Positions 62,096 to 64,000 of a stretch of 64,000 nt of DNA are shown piece by piece. Where the stretch lies: NCBI GenBank assembly GCA_913775725.1, contig CAJYNG010000022.1:212997-276996 (forward strand), written 5' to 3'. The stretch is from an uncultured Stenotrophomonas sp. GTDB taxonomy: Bacteria > Pseudomonadota > Gammaproteobacteria > Xanthomonadales > Xanthomonadaceae. Below the pieces are notes generated by a model, which was given only the letters and a program-made list of their open reading frames with translations, was not told where the DNA came from and did no database searches. A program made the translations under genes and the position numbers. Numbering within the stretch: position 1 is the first letter of the stretch; every line of letters starts with the position of its first letter.

Positions 62096-63171
62096 CGACC
62101 ACGCTGGAACTCCCTTCGACCCGCGAGGAGGCGTGGCGCTGGGCCGATATCGACGCGCTGCGCCGCGCGGCGGAGAGCGAGCGGGCAGTGCCGGTCGCGG
62201 GGGCGGATCGCTTCCTCGACTTGGGCGGCGCGCGGCTGATCTTCGTCGACGGTGTGCTGGATGAAAGCGCCAGCGATCTCGGCCCGGTGCAACTGACCCA
62301 GATTGACGCCAGCGACCATCCGCTCGGGCGTCAGGCATTGGGTCGCGGCTGGTCGCTGCGGCTGGAGCGCGATGCGGTCGCCGAGCCCGTGCAGATCGTC
62401 CATGTCGCCAGCGGTGCGGCCAATCACCTGCCCGCCGAGATCGTGCTGGCCGAGGATGCGGCCGCGCAGGTCTATGAGACCTATGTCGGGCGCGGCTGGA
62501 CCAATAGGCTGACGCGGGTGAAGCTGGCGGCGTCGGCGCGGTTGATGCGGGCGGTGCGGCTGCTGCAGGACGACGGCTTTGTTTCGCTGCGCGAGGAAGC
62601 CGAGCTGGGCGAGGGCGCGAGCCTGACCGCGACCTTCCTGGCGGCGGGGACGATGGGTGTGCGGATCGACGGCGGCATTACTCAGACCGGTGACGGGGCC
62701 TATGCTGAGTTCGGCGGCGCGCTGCTGACCAAAGGTGAATTGAAGCAGGAATGTGCGGTGGCCCTCCGCCATGCCGCACTCAACGGTCAGAGCCATCAGC
62801 TGTGGCGTGCGGTCGCCGCCGATCGCAGCCAGGCAAGCCTCGCCGCACGGGTCGAAGTGGCGCGCGATGCGCAGAAGACCGATGGCGAGCAGAGCTTGCG
62901 CGGCCTGCTGCTCCAGCGGACGGCCACGGTGAACCTGAAGCCCGAGCTGGAAATCTTCGCCGACGACGTGAAGTGCGCGCATGGTGCGACCGTGGGCGAG
63001 CTTGATGCCAAGGCGCTGTTCTACATGCAGAGCCGGGGAATCCCAAAGCCGCGCGCGCAGGCTATGCTGACCCGCGCCTTCGTGGCGGATGCGATCGACC
63101 GGATCGGCAACGAGGTGGTGCGCGAAGCCTTTGCGGCGGACGCGGACGCCTGGCTGGAGGCGGCGCTTTGA
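62092..63171 (+). CDS. sufD: SufD, scaffold subunit of the SUF complex
   Basis: A 359-aa SufD (GTG start at 62092, MTTTLELPSTREEAWRWADIDALRR). It has the C-terminal SufBD core: LKPELEIFADDVKCAHGATVGELDAKALFYMQSRGIPKPRAQAMLTRAFVADAI, in pieces, with the conserved CAHGAT. It pairs with SufB and SufC for cluster assembly. Codon use is of the foreign type (3 TAT to 1 TAC). Its stop overlaps the sufS start. Cytoplasmic. Confidence 0.93.
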   Translation: MTTTLELPSTREEAWRWADIDALRRAAESERAVPVAGADRFLDLGGARLIFVDGVLDESASDLGPVQLTQIDASDHPLGRQALGRGWSLRLERDAVAEPVQIVHVASGAANHLPAEIVLAEDAAAQVYETYVGRGWTNRLTRVKLAASARLMRAVRLLQDDGFVSLREEAELGEGASLTATFLAAGTMGVRIDGGITQTGDGAYAEFGGALLTKGELKQECAVALRHAALNGQSHQLWRAVAADRSQASLAARVEVARDAQKTDGEQSLRGLLLQRTATVNLKPELEIFADDVKCAHGATVGELDAKALFYMQSRGIPKPRAQAMLTRAFVADAIDRIGNEVVREAFAADADAWLEAAL

Positions 63172-64000
63172 CGAGCGCCGCGCCTCTCGATCGGGTGGCA
63201 GATTTTCCGGCGATCCCGGACGGCTGGGCCTATCTGGATACCGCCGCGACCGCGCAGAAGCCGCAAGGAGTGATCGACGCGATCACCCGCGCCTATGACA
63301 CCAGCTATGCCACCGTGCATCGCGGCGTCTATCAGCGTTCGGCCGACATGACCGTGGCGTATGAGAAGGCGCGCGAGGCGACGGCGCGGTTCATCGGCGC
63401 TGGGTCGGCGAACGAGATCGTCTTCACGCGCGGCGCGACCGAGGGGATCAACTTGGTCGCGCAGTGCTGGGCCGCGACCAACCTGAAGGCGGGCGATCGC
63501 ATCTTGCTGTCGATGCTGGAGCATCACTCCAACATCGTGCCGTGGCAGATGGTGGCGGAACGGCTGGGCGTCGCGATCGACGTCTTGCCGCTGACGGTCG
63601 ATCACCGCATCGACCTGGATGCGATGGAACGGATGCTGACGCCCGCGCATAAGCTGGTGTCGCTGGGCCATGTGTCGAATGTGCTGGGCTCGGTGCTCGA
63701 CGGGCGGCGGGCGGCCGATCTGGCGCATGGCTTGGGTGCGAAGATTTTGCTCGACGGGTGCCAGGCGGTGCCGCGCATCATGGTCGATGTGAAGGCGCTT
63801 GATTGCGACTTCTATGTCTTCTCCGGCCACAAGCTTTATGGCCCGACCGGCATCGGCGTGTTGTGGGCGCGGCCCGAATTGCTGGAGGCCATGCCGCCCT
63901 ATCAGGGTGGCGGCTCGATGATCGACCGGGTGAGCTTCGAGAAGACCACCTATGCCCCGCCGCCCGGCCGGTTCGAGGCGGGGACGCCGCATATCGTCGG
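63168..64000 (+). CDS. sufS: SufS cysteine desulfurase, partial (C-terminus off the window)
   Basis: The first 277 residues of a class-V aminotransferase-type PLP enzyme that takes sulfur from cysteine for cluster assembly. A TTG start at 63168 overlaps the sufD stop. Visible motifs: YLDTAATAQKPQGVIDA, TVHRGVYQRSADMT, HHSNIVPWQ, GCQAVPRIMVD region and SGHKLYGPTG with the PLP Lys. The frame is open to the edge. All nine Tyr codons are TAT, opposite to the rest of the window. The catalytic Cys loop would lie beyond the edge. Confidence 0.9.
   Translation, partial: MTSAAPLDRVADFPAIPDGWAYLDTAATAQKPQGVIDAITRAYDTSYATVHRGVYQRSADMTVAYEKAREATARFIGAGSANEIVFTRGATEGINLVAQCWAATNLKAGDRILLSMLEHHSNIVPWQMVAERLGVAIDVLPLTVDHRIDLDAMERMLTPAHKLVSLGHVSNVLGSVLDGRRAADLAHGLGAKILLDGCQAVPRIMVDVKALDCDFYVFSGHKLYGPTGIGVLWARPELLEAMPPYQGGGSMIDRVSFEKTTYAPPPGRFEAGTPHIV

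Overview
The window looks like chromosomal DNA of a Stenotrophomonas (S. maltophilia complex, Xanthomonadaceae). The evidence is high GC with strong C/G-ending codons, about ten GTAG-type paired hairpin repeats between genes, the fused aspartate kinase/diaminopimelate decarboxylase, the MurD2/MurL peptidoglycan branch, a TonB-receptor carbohydrate locus, and a SUF locus led by an Rrf2 regulator. The last 3.5 kb do not fit. From about 60,480, inside sufB, codon use changes abruptly and the rest (end of sufB, a small secreted ORF, sufC, sufD, start of sufS) looks like a sphingomonad-type alphaproteobacterium. I read this as a chimera, either a misassembly or, less likely, a real recombination. 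No tRNA, rRNA, CRISPR array, prophage or transposase was seen.

Layout. 1-8.2 kb: small envelope or hypothetical proteins, a metallophosphoesterase, a TerC/CBS membrane protein, an XRE+DUF2975 pair, an ArsR+cupin/DUF2867 pair and a GNAT. 8.3-14.3 kb: two diguanylate cyclases, an AI-2E-type permease, and a divergent PEP-mutase-family enzyme/LysR pair. 14.4-24.2 kb: a LacI-controlled cluster in which two operons converge, each headed by the same 14-bp palindrome TGCAATCGATTGCA. It encodes a GMC oxidoreductase with its small subunit and cytochrome c, a DUF1080 3-keto-glycoside-type hydrolase, a Gfo/Idh dehydrogenase, three TIM-barrel isomerase-like proteins and a nucleoside-permease-family MFS. 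The best reading is a C3-oxidation ('3-keto') route for glycosides. 24.3-32.2 kb: ssb, another LacI regulator, an ABC ATPase followed by a giant permease-M1 aminopeptidase fusion, and small proteins. 32.3-44.9 kb: a maltodextrin locus (secreted GH13 amylase, sugar MFS, six-hairpin glycosidase, GH97 alpha-glucosidase, TonB receptor, GH13 alpha-glucosidase) tied together by three identical copies of TGCATACGTATTCA.

45-59 kb: housekeeping and mixed genes: ispB, a dienelactone-hydrolase-family protein, an SMI1/KNR4 protein, murD2-murL-lysine biosynthesis fusion, two tandem PhzF paralogues, osmC, an HU protein with a histone-H1-like lysine/alanine tail, a DUF3861-like protein, a lipoprotein, a DUF1439 protein and a SET-domain protein. 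59-64 kb: the SUF iron-sulfur cluster assembly locus with the chimeric junction.

How the genes work together. In the 3-keto cluster, the periplasmic oxidase would oxidise a glycoside at C3 and pass electrons to the cytochrome c. The DUF1080 protein would cleave the activated glycoside. The MFS would import the product, and the Gfo/Idh and isomerase-like proteins would return it to ordinary metabolism. In the maltodextrin locus, the TonB receptor would bring oligosaccharides into the periplasm, secreted GH13, GH97 and six-hairpin enzymes would trim them, the MFS would import the sugars, and the cytoplasmic GH13 would finish hydrolysis. These schemes are inferred from families and layout. The shared operators are directly visible.
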